This document shows, in pieces, positions 9,051 through 19,619 of a stretch of DNA of 64,000 nt; the stretch's first letter is position 1; every line of letters starts with the position of its first letter. The notes beneath the pieces are model-generated. The model did not search any database. It saw only the letters and a program-made list of their open reading frames with translations, and was not told the DNA's origin. Both the position numbers and the translations under genes were made by a program. Source of the DNA: Marthasterias glacialis (taxonomy: Eukaryota; Echinodermata; Asteroidea; Forcipulatida; Asteriidae). Where the stretch lies: the NCBI GenBank assembly GCA_911728455.2, contig OU452239.1:4686384-4750383 (forward strand). Reading direction: 5' to 3'.

Positions 9051-9742
9051 AATTAAGAGCCAAACCTTGAGAATAGAAAAAAATCACACATAACACAAGC
9101 AAGATTTTGATTTTCTTTTTGCAAATGTTCTCAGTGAGTTGCCAATTATGTTTTTAAAACCATTTGTTTTTTAAACCCAGGTGATCAACAACAAAAAAGT
9201 GACAAAGTTCACCTTACAGGTTGAATGAGTAGGGGTAACACTGTAATGGACTCACTTTAAAGAGGGACTCAATTGTTGCTATTACTATTGCTATTTGTGA
9301 CAAATTATTGCATTTTAATGGCATATCAGACGGTACTTAAAACACTTTAGTAAAAAGAAGACCGATCAAAATTGCAACATTTTGTGAATCTTTTACTACC
9401 TTAACTAAAAATGCAAATGATAATATTACCAGGCATTTCAATACACTCTAACATTGCAAACAAAATCATGGCGTTAAATGATATGCACATGACTCCAAAA
9501 CTTGACCTCTCAATTTTTATATTTTGTGCTTGGCGTGGTTTGGAGAAATCAATCTTTATATATTCCCTTTTAATGCAAAATTTTAGAATTTCTTATACAT
9601 TAAAATGTTCAGCTAATCAAAATTGAAACACAGGCTTGAGTCCCTGTTTAAAAAGCCTCTCTTCTTATCCACATGTCCTGAGATAGGTTGCTGACCTTAA
9701 GTGGTTTTGGATGAACCTTAATGGTGTTTTTCTTTTTTACAG

Positions 9743-9870
9743 GCATGTCATTTTGCCGTCTGCTTTAGTGAAATTACTTCCCCGGAATCATCTTATGACA
9801 GAAACAGAATGGAGAAATCTAGGTGTACAGCAGAGTCCAGGTTGGGTGCACTATATGATACATAAACCAG
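9743..9870 (+). CDS. CKS1: CKS1/CKS2, coding exon 2
   Basis: This exon encodes the last base of codon 23 through the first base of codon 66. It carries the family core: 'HVILP', '[15 protein letters not shown]', '[10 protein letters not shown]'. Ser54 and Trp57 correspond to Ser51 and Trp54 of the human CKS1 anion pocket, and His63-x-Pro65 starts the HxPEPH hinge that governs strand exchange. The residue after Ser54 is Pro where human CKS1 has Gln. The acceptor is TTTTTTACAG at 9742 and the donor AG-GTAATT begins at 9871. The exon is 128 bp with split codons on both sides, and the frame is open throughout with no lesion. Confidence 0.95.
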
Positions 9871-10547
9871 GTAATTAAGATGACTCATGCACACCACCAA
9901 CTGAGTTGACCATTTGCAGACAGGTTCAATCAACGTCTCCTGTCACCAGTGTTGTTCGCTTTTATGACTTGCACCAAAAATGACTTGAGACTTGTGGCAC
10001 CGGCTCCATCCCTTGCCATGTTCACCATCAAGATATTCTTTAATGGTTCAGTCTGATTACTATACTGTTGTGTGGACTAGGTCACAGCAAGACTAACAGA
10101 CCGTGTAAGTCTTGCAACAAAAATGTCGCCATTGAGCTTCCAGGTACCTCTGAGTCATCAGCTATGGGAGATTAATGCAGCTGCAATTTTATGTGAATTT
10201 TGTCACATAACTTTTTTCCACCCAAAAACATATTGATGGAATGATCACGTTTCAAACTTACAATGTGATAAAATTACAATAAAATCAGGAAAACTTCTGA
10301 GAAAATGTAGAAATATTGCTTGATCTACAACATCCGAGCAAGACGTCCGAGTTGAAAGCTGATGACATCAGTACACGCAAATGTTTCCCCTGCCTGGAAA
10401 CGGAAGTCGTTTTGTGACGCCATTTTGTAATTTCGGACAGACCAATCATTTAACTGCGGAGCGTGCACAGACCACACACATGTAGTGTAACATTTCAATT
10501 CACCAACACAAGGACAAAAGGATCTGAGAGGCGGTTTTTGTGTAATC

Positions 10548-10945
10548 CCTGATTATGAACCTTTGTCCTTTTGTTCCAAGAAGGGGATGACGAGGCATCG
10601 AGAGGCTTTCACCATTGTTCATTTATTGTATTTTGGCTGAATGGAGGTAAGTCAGAGTGAGCCGCCAATCGAGCAATGGTTCCGTTTTTAGTTCCACTCC
10701 TATGCCGTAGGCAACGGCCAATGTTTTGCAATTCACGCTATTTGAATTTGACGTTTTCTCTTTGTCGAGAAACAAAACGGACAATCAAATAAAGAGAATC
10801 TTTGTTCTCTTGGCATATTCAATTCAAGGTTTCTTTGTGCCAGGGGTACCCTCGAAGAAAAAAATTTCTGGCATTTCCCCCAAACGAATCTAGCCAAGGG
10901 GACGGGACCCAAAAAAAGAATCCCGACGACAACTGGTTAAGAGTG
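10548..10945 (-). repeat. Dispersed repeat, copy 3 (inverted relative to copies 1 and 2)
   Basis: The reverse complement aligns end to end with copy 1: TTAACCAGTT, GGGATTC, CCAAGAGAACAAAGATTCTC, GCCGTTGCCTACGGCATAGG against the copy 1 AACGGCATAGG block, ACAATGGTGA, CTTCTTGGAACAAAAGGACA. It carries internal sequence that the shorter copy 2 lacks. The pair 1/3 forms a widely spaced inverted repeat around CKS exons 1 and 2. Confidence 0.75.
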
Positions 10946-12466
10946 CCTTAAAGCCCCACTTTAACATATTATAAAGGGTATGAAGGACAAATTTCAGCGT
11001 CTCGACCTTGGGTCCTCACCCCCGCTAGCAAGCATGTGAAATTTCTGCATTTACGCAGAATTCTGCATTTTTTATTCATAGGCCTACACTGCGTGTTTTT
11101 TTCTGTGACTCTGATTTTTGGCCAGAAATCAAGCCGCGTTTCATGCCGCCAAAATCTTCACTCAAAAGTGCTGGAAACACAAACCATATTGCAATCATAA
11201 TGCACACAACGCACAATAGACATCCGTTTGATACATAAGCAGTCACATCGTTTCCAATAGTTTACAGGCTGGTAGTCTTCGTTATCTTGCTACTTTGATG
11301 GCCACATTAAATGGAAGAAACATTGAATGCTAGAGGGTGCTTTTCGAACAATGTGATAGAATGAGAGAATACACCTTCTGTTGCTGATATACACCACCAC
11401 ATTATGACAAAATGCCTTCACCTATGACAAGACAGGAATACACATGCTCGGGACATCGCTGGTGCATCAACTCCTAGCCATTAACAGCATTGTTCTCATT
11501 GGTGCGCACGCAAAAGCAGATGAAAGGATGGTCGGCAGAGCACAGTTTCCTGGAAATTGTAGACTTGATTCCAAGACTGTTTTTTATCTACCATGTCTAC
11601 CTGACTACCTGAAATATCACTCTCTTGTGGATTAATCCGTCAACCCATCGATCACAGACTTGGAATCCTTTTCATCAGTTTGTACACGTCGCATGGCGAA
11701 TTAGTCCAATTAGTACATGTACATGAACGTGTATGTACACTGCAAACTCCGCTGTAAATTTGTATGTGGGTAATTTGTGACAGCAGCAAGTAGGTTTTTT
11801 TCCCTATTTTTGTTTTCTTCACATGCCTGCACTAGTCCAGTCGCTGTTGCTAGCGCTGAATGCACTGACACTTAGGTCACGTTTCCCCAATTCCCCAATT
11901 CTAGATTGTATCTACGTCTTTTATTATGTAATGTATTCATATTTAAAAAGGCCTTGGTCTTGGACCTTTAAGTGTCTGTCTGACTTCAGTCTCTGATTTC
12001 TACGTCTCAAGTACAACACTGCAAGATGAATTAAGTCTCAGTTCACTTTGGTGCAAGTCAATTGAAATGACAAATCACAAAAAAAGACGACTCAATTCAC
12101 CGCCTTGAGTCAACAACACTGAAGGGAAACAGCAGTGACAGGAAACAACCATGTAACAATCTGTTCTTGAAAGAAGTAGTGGTTCTAAAAAGAACCAGAG
12201 GTGAGATATTTCTCAAAGTTTCAAATGGTGTGATCTGTTTGTCTTCAGGAAAATGCTGCACTTCTTAAAGTACCATTGAAGAGATGCAACTTTTGACCAT
12301 TGTGTTGAGTGTTGTATGCTGGCAGGAGATGTGGGTGTTGATGCGGTCAGTGTCTATAGGTTTAGGCAGGAATGAGGACCAAGCCAGCCTCAGCCATGAA
12401 TTTCACCTCATCAATACTGAACCCCCAGGGAGAACAGTTCTTTGACAACTGATGGGCCTACCTGGC

Positions 12467-12499
12467 TAAACAAAACAAAACAAAATAAATAAATAAATA
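12467..12499. repeat. A-rich simple repeat (AAACA)n(AAAT)n
   Basis: AAACAAAACAAAACAAAA runs into AAATAAATAAATA. This is the usual form of a SINE or LINE 3' tail. The body upstream (about 12360-12466) is not recognisable. Confidence 0.8.
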
Positions 12500-13242
12500 C
12501 TTTACCCAATGGATACAAGAGCATCATTGCCAACATACCCAAGTCAAGTCTTGCTTCAGAACAGTGCCTTTTACACAAGTCTACAGTTGTGCGGATACCC
12601 TACCACACAAACTTAACGAATCTCCAGACCAGCCCAAGTTAAGGGTTTTTACACAGCACCCAACAAGATTCAATATGTTCAAACCTAAAGTTTACAGTGC
12701 AGACACCATCAGGAACATTTCAAATAAAATCACTGCATTCAATGAGACAACGCCAAACTCATTTATCAAACCCATCACCAAAGCAGAAACAGAGAAGCAC
12801 ACAACAGTTAAACAAGACATCAGTTTTCACATCAGGAGCAGCTGGTCCTCACTCCTGTCTAAAGGCACTGACATGCATCAACTTACCTCCACACCACCAG
12901 CTAGCACTCCTCACTGTAGACTCATCTCTGGTTCTTCTCAGAACCACCACTTCTTTCAACAAGAGATTATTACATTGTTGTCTCACATAAGCTAGTTCAG
13001 TTCTCTGATAAACTTATACAATGTCATTACTTGCATTTCTAACAAAACTTACAGTTCAAAATTTAAATTAAAGTCATACAACCCGTATTTGCAATAATGA
13101 CCTTGGGATCAGGTGATGAACTTTAACTATTGGTTTTTTTTTTTTAAATGTGTCTTTTGTTTTTCACCCCACTTAAGAAGTTTTCAATCTGTTTTAAAAC
13201 TGTTTCTTATTCAGGTTATTTCTGTTTTGTTTTTTTCATCAG

Positions 13243-13289
13243 AACCACATATCTTGCTGTTCAAAAGACCGAGGACACAACAGTCTTGA
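13243..13289 (+). CDS. CKS1: CKS1/CKS2, coding exon 3 and stop
   Basis: It completes Glu66 and gives 'PEPHILLFKRPRTQQS' then TGA at 13287-13289. It supplies the second half of the HxPEPH hinge and the last beta strand. Arg74 corresponds to Arg71 of the human phosphate pocket. The tail is short and basic-polar, unlike the lysine-rich end of vertebrate CKS proteins, which is normal variation. Exons 68, 128 and 47 bp sum to 243 bp, exactly 81 codons. The presence of introns rules out a processed retrocopy. The 3' UTR follows; an AATAAA lies at 14233-14238. Confidence 0.95.
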
Positions 13290-14238
13290 GAACAACCAGC
13301 ATTTTTTTGTGTATGAAGAAAGTATGAAGAAAGTGGTGTTCATTCAAGGTATTATATGAAACGTGTGTATGGCATATTATGTTCCCCACAGTAGCTTGAA
13401 AATGTATGACCTACATGTAGACCATTTTCACTCTGTTTAAAAGAAAACTTTATAAACATCTTTTACCCAAATTAAATGGGGAAAATGTTTTATAGATTAG
13501 TTTTATTTTAATCACTTTGAAAAAATATATAATAATTTGTGTATTTTTTAGTTTAAAATAGTGTACAAAGTTAAACTTAAGACCAAATGTTAATATTTCA
13601 CAGTGGTTCAAATTTTCTCTTTTTGTAAATTTAAAGAATCTTGTCTTTTGGGGCTGTGTCATTGCTTATGTTTTATGTTGCTTAGGTCACATCTTCCTAT
13701 TTTAAGGTAATCTGCTTCTTTTTCGTGGTTTTTTTTAAATAGCTTTTATTAGGTTTCTGACAGAGCTAACCTATGCCTCACACAGTCCTTCCACCATTTC
13801 CACCTCCTTTATTTTAGGTTCCATGTACACTTGATCCAAAAACAATTTGGGGTATCATGTAGGGTATTGGATATAGCCGGGATGGCACTGTCTTTTTTAG
13901 CCAATGCTGTTTTTTATTTCTAGTGATTGCCGTATTGTTGTAACTCTTAACTTATCCAGTCTGTATTATCAGCTTCTAGTTTGTCTTAGAAGGTAAGCAG
14001 CCTTTTTTCATCCTCTTTATTAAACATTTAGGCTTTATGGGGTCCATTGCCCACCATAAAGTTTGTATATAAAGAAAATTGAAATGGAAAGTCACAGCAA
14101 TTATTAGTTATATTTTTATTTTATTTGTTTATTCTTTTTCTTAAAGGAATTTACCTTTGTATCAGCAGTGAACTTCCGATAAAAATATATGCTAAAATCT
14201 TTGTTTTGAAAATGAATTGTCCAATGTTACTCAATAAA
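13290..14238 (+). other. CKS 3' UTR or downstream flank, with AATAAA at 14233-14238
   Basis: AT-rich sequence after the CKS stop. The first canonical AATAAA I noticed is at 14233-14238. The true cleavage site is not shown by the sequence. A minus-strand open stretch at 13450-13662 is Lys/Phe/Ile-rich low complexity and not a gene. A short inverted pair CTTTATGG / CCATAAAG lies around 14034-14062. Confidence 0.4.
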
Positions 14239-14463
14239 AAATCAACCTGAGAGGTGTTTGGGCTTCAGAAGACTTTAATACACAAGTTTATTTGTATAAA
14301 ATCAACCTTGTAGTGTTCTTAGGAGAACAATGTTCCTGTTGAAATGAAACTCGCTGACAGTATAACAGTGAATAGGAGAGGAATATTTCAAATAGTTCCA
14401 AAGTCACAGAAAGTTTGGATCTTGTACAAATGGTATGACCAAAAAGGGATGTCAATTAGTTTT

Positions 14464-14830
14464 CATACCCTTAAGCCCCAGCTTAACATTGGTAAGAAGA
14501 AAAACATAAATGTTCACAGATTTACATATACTTTACATGGTATAAAGATAATAATGGTAGAAAACTTTCCTTGAAATATTTCTGTATGAAGTGTTATTGA
14601 TTTTAAATAAATTAAATAAGGTCACAAATTTGTTTCGTCTCAGTAAGACTCTGCCTATAGGAATGGGAACAAAATTGCTGAATGCTTTCATACTATTTTC
14701 TCGCAAATGAAACAATCAAATGAGCTGAAATTTTCATGGGTTGGTTTTAGTACAATTATTTTGATTTGTACTAAGAATGGAAACATTTACAGTCGGTTTA
14801 CCAATGTTGAGCTGGGGCTTTAAGGGGATT
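14464..14830. mobile_element. Terminal-inverted-repeat element, about 365 bp
   Basis: The left arm (about 14468-14494) CCCTTAAGCCCCAGCTTAAC then ATTGGTAA matches the reverse complement of the right arm (about 14797-14826), CCCTTAAAGCCCCAGCTCAA then CATTGGTAA. Arms are about 28 bp with a few mismatches and one indel. The interior has no coding frame of note. A MITE is likely. Confidence 0.6.
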
Positions 14831-14886
14831 AGAAAGGAGTGCAAAATATGTTCTTAAGAAATATTCACTTAAGGGGCCTTAGAACG

Positions 14887-15050
14887 TCAAGGGTATTTCT
14901 CCAGCAAAGAGAGACATGATTGCCAAACTAGCACACCAGTACTGCATAGACATTAATGCCTTACAGGAGACACTCGCACACCAGCACTGCATATACATTA
15001 ATGCTTTAGAGGAGACACTCGCACACCCACACTGCATAGACATTAACTTG
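14887..15050 (+). pseudogene. LINE-type endonuclease N-terminal fragment with three 45-bp tandem units
   Basis: One plus-strand frame reads 'VKGISPAKRDMIAKLAHQ', then 'CIDINALQET'. The final LQET is the metal-binding glutamate motif at the start of the exonuclease-endonuclease-phosphatase fold used by non-LTR retrotransposons. The 45-bp segment encoding 'LAHQ-x-CI-x-INAL-x-ET' is then repeated in frame: GCACACC words at 14931, 14976 and 15021. The third unit loses the LQET. The remainder of the endonuclease and all of the RT are absent. The endonuclease assignment rests on this short motif; the tandem structure is read directly. Confidence 0.55.
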
Positions 15051-15367
15051 AAAAGTTTATGTCAATGGATGGGCGGACAGGGTACCAGAAAGTGAAAGAG
15101 TAAAGGAGCAGGAGTTGCTGAAAACAACAAGAGACAGGAAACTGTTGAGAGCCATGGTCGCCGACGTCCTGAAGGGACATGGTACCTGAAGAAGAACAAG
15201 AATGTATCTGAGGTTGTTCTGACATTGCTGAATTTATAAGCATTTTCTCTGTCCGTCACTCATCACCATGATCTATACTTTCCTCACCCTGATCAGCCCT
15301 CTTCCAGATTCTTGCCGTTTACTATAATGGGCCCTTTTTATATGATTGCCAAGTTTCATGTTAAACA
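15051..15367. other. Unassigned sequence between LINE fragment and exon-like ORF
   Basis: No recognisable feature. Two overlapping short minus-strand open frames (15043-15259) show no motif and are probably chance. Confidence 0.3.
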
Positions 15368-15661
15368 GTGGAAGACGAGAGGCACACAGTTTACCTTCTT
15401 TATTCTGGCAAAAGATTCCGTCTCATTACCGCCACTCATGCGTGTGAATATGCCACGTATCTTGCTTCATTTATGTGTGAAGTTTTGAACCCATACGACA
15501 GCCATAATGCCTTCTCAGAGATCGCATTGCCAGAACATGATCCTGATCTGAAGCCCTTTCTGAAGAAATATGTAAACATTACTACCAGTCAGGTTATAAA
15601 GGCTGACTATTGCTTCCAAGATACCAGGCTGTATTCTTCTCAAGAATGGCTGCCAGTTTAG
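15368..15661 (+). CDS. Unrecognised exon-like ORF (97 codons and stop), possible terminal exon
   Basis: The frame from about 15368 to a TAG at 15659-15661 has no ATG at its beginning. It is preceded by TTTCATGTTAAACAG (ending near 15367), which can serve as a 3' splice site, so it may be a last coding exon. The translation has a balanced, globular composition with 'YLLYSGKRFRLI', 'YATYLASFMCEVLNPYDS' and 'LKPFLKKYVNI'. Codon usage looks like real coding sequence rather than repeat. I do not recognise the family. No partner exon was found in the window, so it could be a fragment left by an element or a broken gene. Confidence 0.4.
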   Translation: MEDERHTVYLLYSGKRFRLITATHACEYATYLASFMCEVLNPYDSHNAFSEIALPEHDPDLKPFLKKYVNITTSQVIKADYCFQDTRLYSSQEWLPV

Positions 15662-15777
15662 AGACACTGATATACATGTTTTAGTGGCCAGAACCCTTGA
15701 TGATGTTAAATCCCTTCTGACCTAGAGAACCCAAGCAGAATGATGATGATGTCTATATCAGTTGGAAAGCAAAAATT

Positions 15778-16097
15778 GGAGTGTCGTGGCCAAGCGGTCT
15801 AGATCACCAGACTCAAATTCTGCTGTTGTCGGCAGCAGAGTGTGGGTTCAAATCTCTGTCGTGGCACATTGTGTCCTTGAACAAGATACTTTACCATTAT
15901 TAGTTTGCCCACAGATGGTACATTAAGCAGTAGGTCCTGTGTATACTAGGATAAGTAGTGCACGTAAAATAACCCAGAACACTTATCGTGGAAGAGTAGT
16001 GGAGTTACCCCGATGTTTTTAGTTCACATAGCAAACACCCTTGTTTACAGGTTTCCTCGGGCCTGAAATGTGTAATAACAACAAATAATAAAATATG
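15778..16097 (+). mobile_element. tRNA-Leu-like SINE
   Basis: The head resembles a tRNA-Leu. It has an A-box region TGGCCAAGCGGTCTA (15787-15801), a CAGACTCAAATTCTG anticodon-arm-like hairpin, a long variable region, and a B-box GGTTCAAATC (15845-15854). Outer bases GTGTCGT and GTGGCAC can pair with G-U wobbles, but two extra bases at the T arm break a proper tRNA fold, so it is not a working tRNA gene. It is followed by the usual SINE body word CCTTGAACAAGATACTTTACC-like, a unique body, and an A-rich tail AATAACAACAAATAATAAAA near 16074-16093. Confidence 0.75.
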
Positions 16098-17520
16098 TCT
16101 GCTTCCATGTGGTGAGATTGGAGATTTAGGTTAATGTTTTTGATGAACAGCGTCGATGTTCTTAATCTCCATACAATGTGCCAACAATTGGAGCATATTC
16201 TTTCCCCCATTCCTCCATGATGAAGCTGATGAACAATTCCTTGAATGATCCATGCGTAGCGTACCTCTGTGCCATACTGCTGCTCAACTTGGTCAGGTTC
16301 AGTGGTGGTAATTACTTGAGAAGTAGATGAACAAGGCAGGTTTCGCTCAGCATCTTTGATAGATGGAGACTGGTACTTGTCAAGTGCTGGGTGCAATTGC
16401 TCTCAACGAGTCTTTAAAGGAGACTTTAAAAAGATCTCTAGCCAAGGTTGTGTACGTGGACTTCTCAATGATGCAGTTATTTTTTCAATGACTAATACTA
16501 CCAACATCATTTACTGTGCCTGTCATTGGAAAAAGACTGGTTTCCACATGTACAACTTGCTGTCTGCTTTCAAGTGTTTTTGTCACTGCTGCTTTGTACG
16601 CCTTAACTCTGCGCTGCCATTGATGCTTGAATTATATTCCGATGGAGTGACGTACTATTTTCTATAGTACCCTACATACACGCGTGTCATGTTACCAATA
16701 TTTATTCAAATGCTTTTCTTGACATATAACCATCTTCTAGAGGTGTCTCCCTCACTATATATTCATTTTCAGGCCATTCGAAAAGGTGGCTGACAGCTCC
16801 TAATCAGAAAACAACCCTGACGCTAAGCCCCGCCTTTGACACCCCCCCCCCCCCCCGTCGCCCCCAACTTCACCCCAAATACACACACCACAACCATGCC
16901 ACAACTAACAGTCGACTGGTGTTTGATCACAACTTATTCCTAGAAGATATTATCTACAACCTCCAGGCCTCAAGCATTGAGGAAGGAAAAGACCGTAAGT
17001 CTACCCACCCAGACATCAAAGGCTGATGAATTTTCAGTATCAAACAACAACACTAAAGCCCCGCCTTCCCCCACCATCCCCAGCCCCAATACAGACTCTG
17101 GATTGGTTCAAAAGGGATACACTAGATGTCAGGCCAGGCTTCAACCAAGTGTATGATTCATTGATGCTGCGGCAGACCATTATCAGACCACACATCTGGC
17201 CTCGTGACACAGCGCAATAAACAAGGCCGTATTGCTTAGCGCAGGGGTTGAAATGGACTCCCCTGGGGCATGACTAGCTGATGGCATGTTTTGGCAGAGT
17301 GCCTGGGCCGATTTTAACGGGGGATACCTTGTTTTGAAGGGAATTGACTGCTTGAGGAACACATGGAGTTTCAAAATTGTTCAAATTTAATTAAACAAGT
17401 TATTCAAAAAACACTAAAAACCGACTATCAAAAATAGTACCCTGTTCCATCGGAGGGTCCTGACTGGTTGTGAGTGTACATCATACGTCTTTGAAAGGGC
17501 AAAGTTAAAAGGCCTTACAG
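16098..17520. other. Unassigned sequence between SINE and satellite
   Basis: No confident gene. A minus-strand open frame at 16155-16396 has a protein-like translation ('YGTEVRYAWIIQGIVHQLHHGGMG') but no recognised family and appears to shift frame near 16200. A C15 run lies at 16842-16856. The word AAGCCCCGCCTT occurs twice (about 16826 and 17056). A 'GACC|GTAAGT' donor-like site lies near 16993. The final 120 bp before the satellite contain no clear monomer. Confidence 0.3.
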
Positions 17521-19400
17521 GGTACAAAATCACTCTGAGAGCAATCTGAACAGTTTCATTTTTTTGTCTCCAATATGACTGAGAATAGCTTCTGAATGCC
17601 TACGTTTGTTGGTACAAAATCAATCTCAGAGCATTCTGAGCAGTTTTAGTTTTTTTCTTCACCAATGTCTCCGAGATTGAACTAGTAGCTACAGAACACC
17701 GGAAGATTATTGGTACAAATTCAATTTCAGAGTAATCTGAGTAGTTTTAATTTTTTCGTCACCAATACCGCTGAGAATGAACTATTAGCCTCAGAACACC
17801 GGATTATGTTAGTACAAAATCAATCTTAGAGCATTCTGAGCAGTTTTATTTTTTTTGTCTCCGATGTCGCTGAGAATGGACGAGTAGCTTCACAAACCAG
17901 TTTTTATTAGTACAAAATCACTCACAGAGCAATCTGAACAGTTTTAATTTGTTTATCTCGATGTCGCCGAGATTGTACTAGTAGTAGCTATAGAACGTCC
18001 ATGTTTTTTGTATAAAATCAATTCTTGAGCATTCTGAGCACTTTTAATTTTTTTTGTATCGAATGTCCCTGAAAATGAACAAGTAGCTTCAAAACACCCC
18101 ACTTTTTTGGTAAAAAATCAATCTCAGAGCAATCTGAACAGTTTCATTTTTTTGTCTCCAATGACGCCGAGATTGAACTAGTAGCTTCCTAATGCGCAAG
18201 TTTGTTGGTATAAAGTCAATCTCAGAGCAATCTGAACAGTTTTAATTTTTTCGTCTCGATGTCGCCGAGATTGAACTAGTAGCTATAGACAGTCCATGTT
18301 TTTTTTGTATAAATCAATTCTTGAGCATTCTGAGCAGTTTTAACATTTTTGTCTCCAATGTCGCTGAGAATGGACGAGTAGCTTCAGAAACCCGTTTTTA
18401 TTGGTACAAAATCACTCACAGAGCAATCTGAACAGTTTTAATTTCTTTGTCTCGATGTCGCCGAGATTGAACTAGTAGTCGTCTCGATGTCGCCGAGATT
18501 GAACTAGTAGCTACAGACCGTCCATGTTTTTTTTGTATAAAATCAATTCTTGAGCATTCTGAGCAGTTTTAACGTTTTTGTCTCCAATGTCGCTGAGAAT
18601 GGACGAGTAGCTTCAGAAACCCGTTTTTATTAGTACAAAATCACTCACAGAGCAATCTGAACAGTTTTAATTTGTTTGTCTCGATGTCGCCGAGATTGTA
18701 CTAGTAGCTATAGAGCGTCCATTTTTTGGGTATAAAATCAATTCTTGAGCATTCTGAGCAGTTTTAATTTTTGTTGTATCGAATGTCCCTGAAAATGAAC
18801 AAGTAGCTTCAAAACACCCCACTTTTTGGGTAAAAAATCAATCTCAGAGCATTCTGAACAGTTTCATATTTTTGTCTCCAATGACGCCGAGATTGAACAA
18901 GTAGCTTCCGAATTCGCAATTTTGTAGGTGCAAAGTCAATCTCAGAGTAATCTGAGGATGTTGAATTTTTTCGTCTCCAATGTCCCTGAAAATGAACGAG
19001 TAGCTTGAGAACAACCGACTTTGTTGGTATTAAGTCAATCTCAGAGCAATCTGAACAGTTTTAATTTTTTCGTCTCGATGTCGCCGAGATTGAACTAGTA
19101 GCTACAGACCGTCCATGTTTTTTTGTATAAAATCAATTCTTGGGCATTCTGAGCAGGTTTAAATTTGTTGTCTCCAATATCGCTGAGAATGAACAAGTTG
19201 CTTCTAAATGCACATGTTTGTTGGTACAAACTCAATCTCAGGGTAATCTAAGAATGTTGAATTTTTTTCGTCTCCAATGTCCCTGAAAATGGACGAGTAG
19301 CTTGAGAACACCCTACTTTGTTGGTACAAAATCACTTTCAGAGCAATCTGAACAGTTTCATTTTTTTGTCTCCAATATGACTGAGAATAGCTTCAGAACA
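17521..19400 (+). repeat. Left edge of the satellite: diverged monomers
   Basis: Monomers here carry many private substitutions and indels and do not follow the 388-bp order seen inside. A 32-bp direct duplication (18449-18480 and 18481-18510) interrupts one monomer. This is the expected state at the ends of an array kept homogeneous by unequal exchange in its middle. Confidence 0.75.
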
Positions 19401-19619
19401 CCGATTATGTTAGTACAAAATCAATCTTAGAGCATTCTGAGCAGTTTTAATTTTTTTGTATCGAATGTCCCTGAAAAAGAACAAGTGGCTACAGACCGTC
19501 CATGTTTTTTTGTATAAAATCAATTCTTGGGCATTCTGAGCAGGTTTAAATTTTTTGTCTCCAATATCGCTGAGAATGAACAAGTTGCTTCTAAATGCAC
19601 ATGTTTGTTGGTACAAACT

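Larger units (their letters stand above)
6847..9742 (+). other. CKS intron 1 (2,896 bp), repeat-rich
   Basis: Bounded by GTATGT at 6847 and TTTTTTACAG ending at 9742; phase 2. It contains dispersed repeat copy 2 (6955-7205), an inverted-repeat element (7297-7651), a perfect short hairpin (7728-7750), two adjacent foldback elements (8038-8343) and a possible further element (8725-9050). The rest (about 8350-8720 and 9050-9730) has no recognisable gene. Confidence 0.88.
9871..13242 (+). other. CKS intron 2 (3,372 bp)
   Basis: Bounded by GTAATT at 9871 and TTTTTTCATCAG ending at 13242; phase 1. It holds dispersed repeat copy 3 (10548-10945, inverted) and an A-rich tail (12467-12499). An open stretch of 143 codons at 12564-12995 begins with GTG and has no recognised motif; I regard it as chance or an eroded element. 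Otherwise nothing recognisable is seen. Confidence 0.88.

Noticed and set aside
12564-12995. 143-codon open frame in CKS intron 2 as a gene
   Set aside because: Starts with GTG, has no recognised motif, Ser/Thr/His-rich composition, and lies within an intron.
6779-13289. CKS sequence as a processed pseudogene
   Set aside because: Two introns with proper GT-AG sites are retained and the frame is intact over all 80 codons.
15778-15867. Functional tRNA-Leu gene
   Set aside because: The T arm and acceptor stem do not fit a canonical cloverleaf together (two extra bases), and a SINE body and tail follow.
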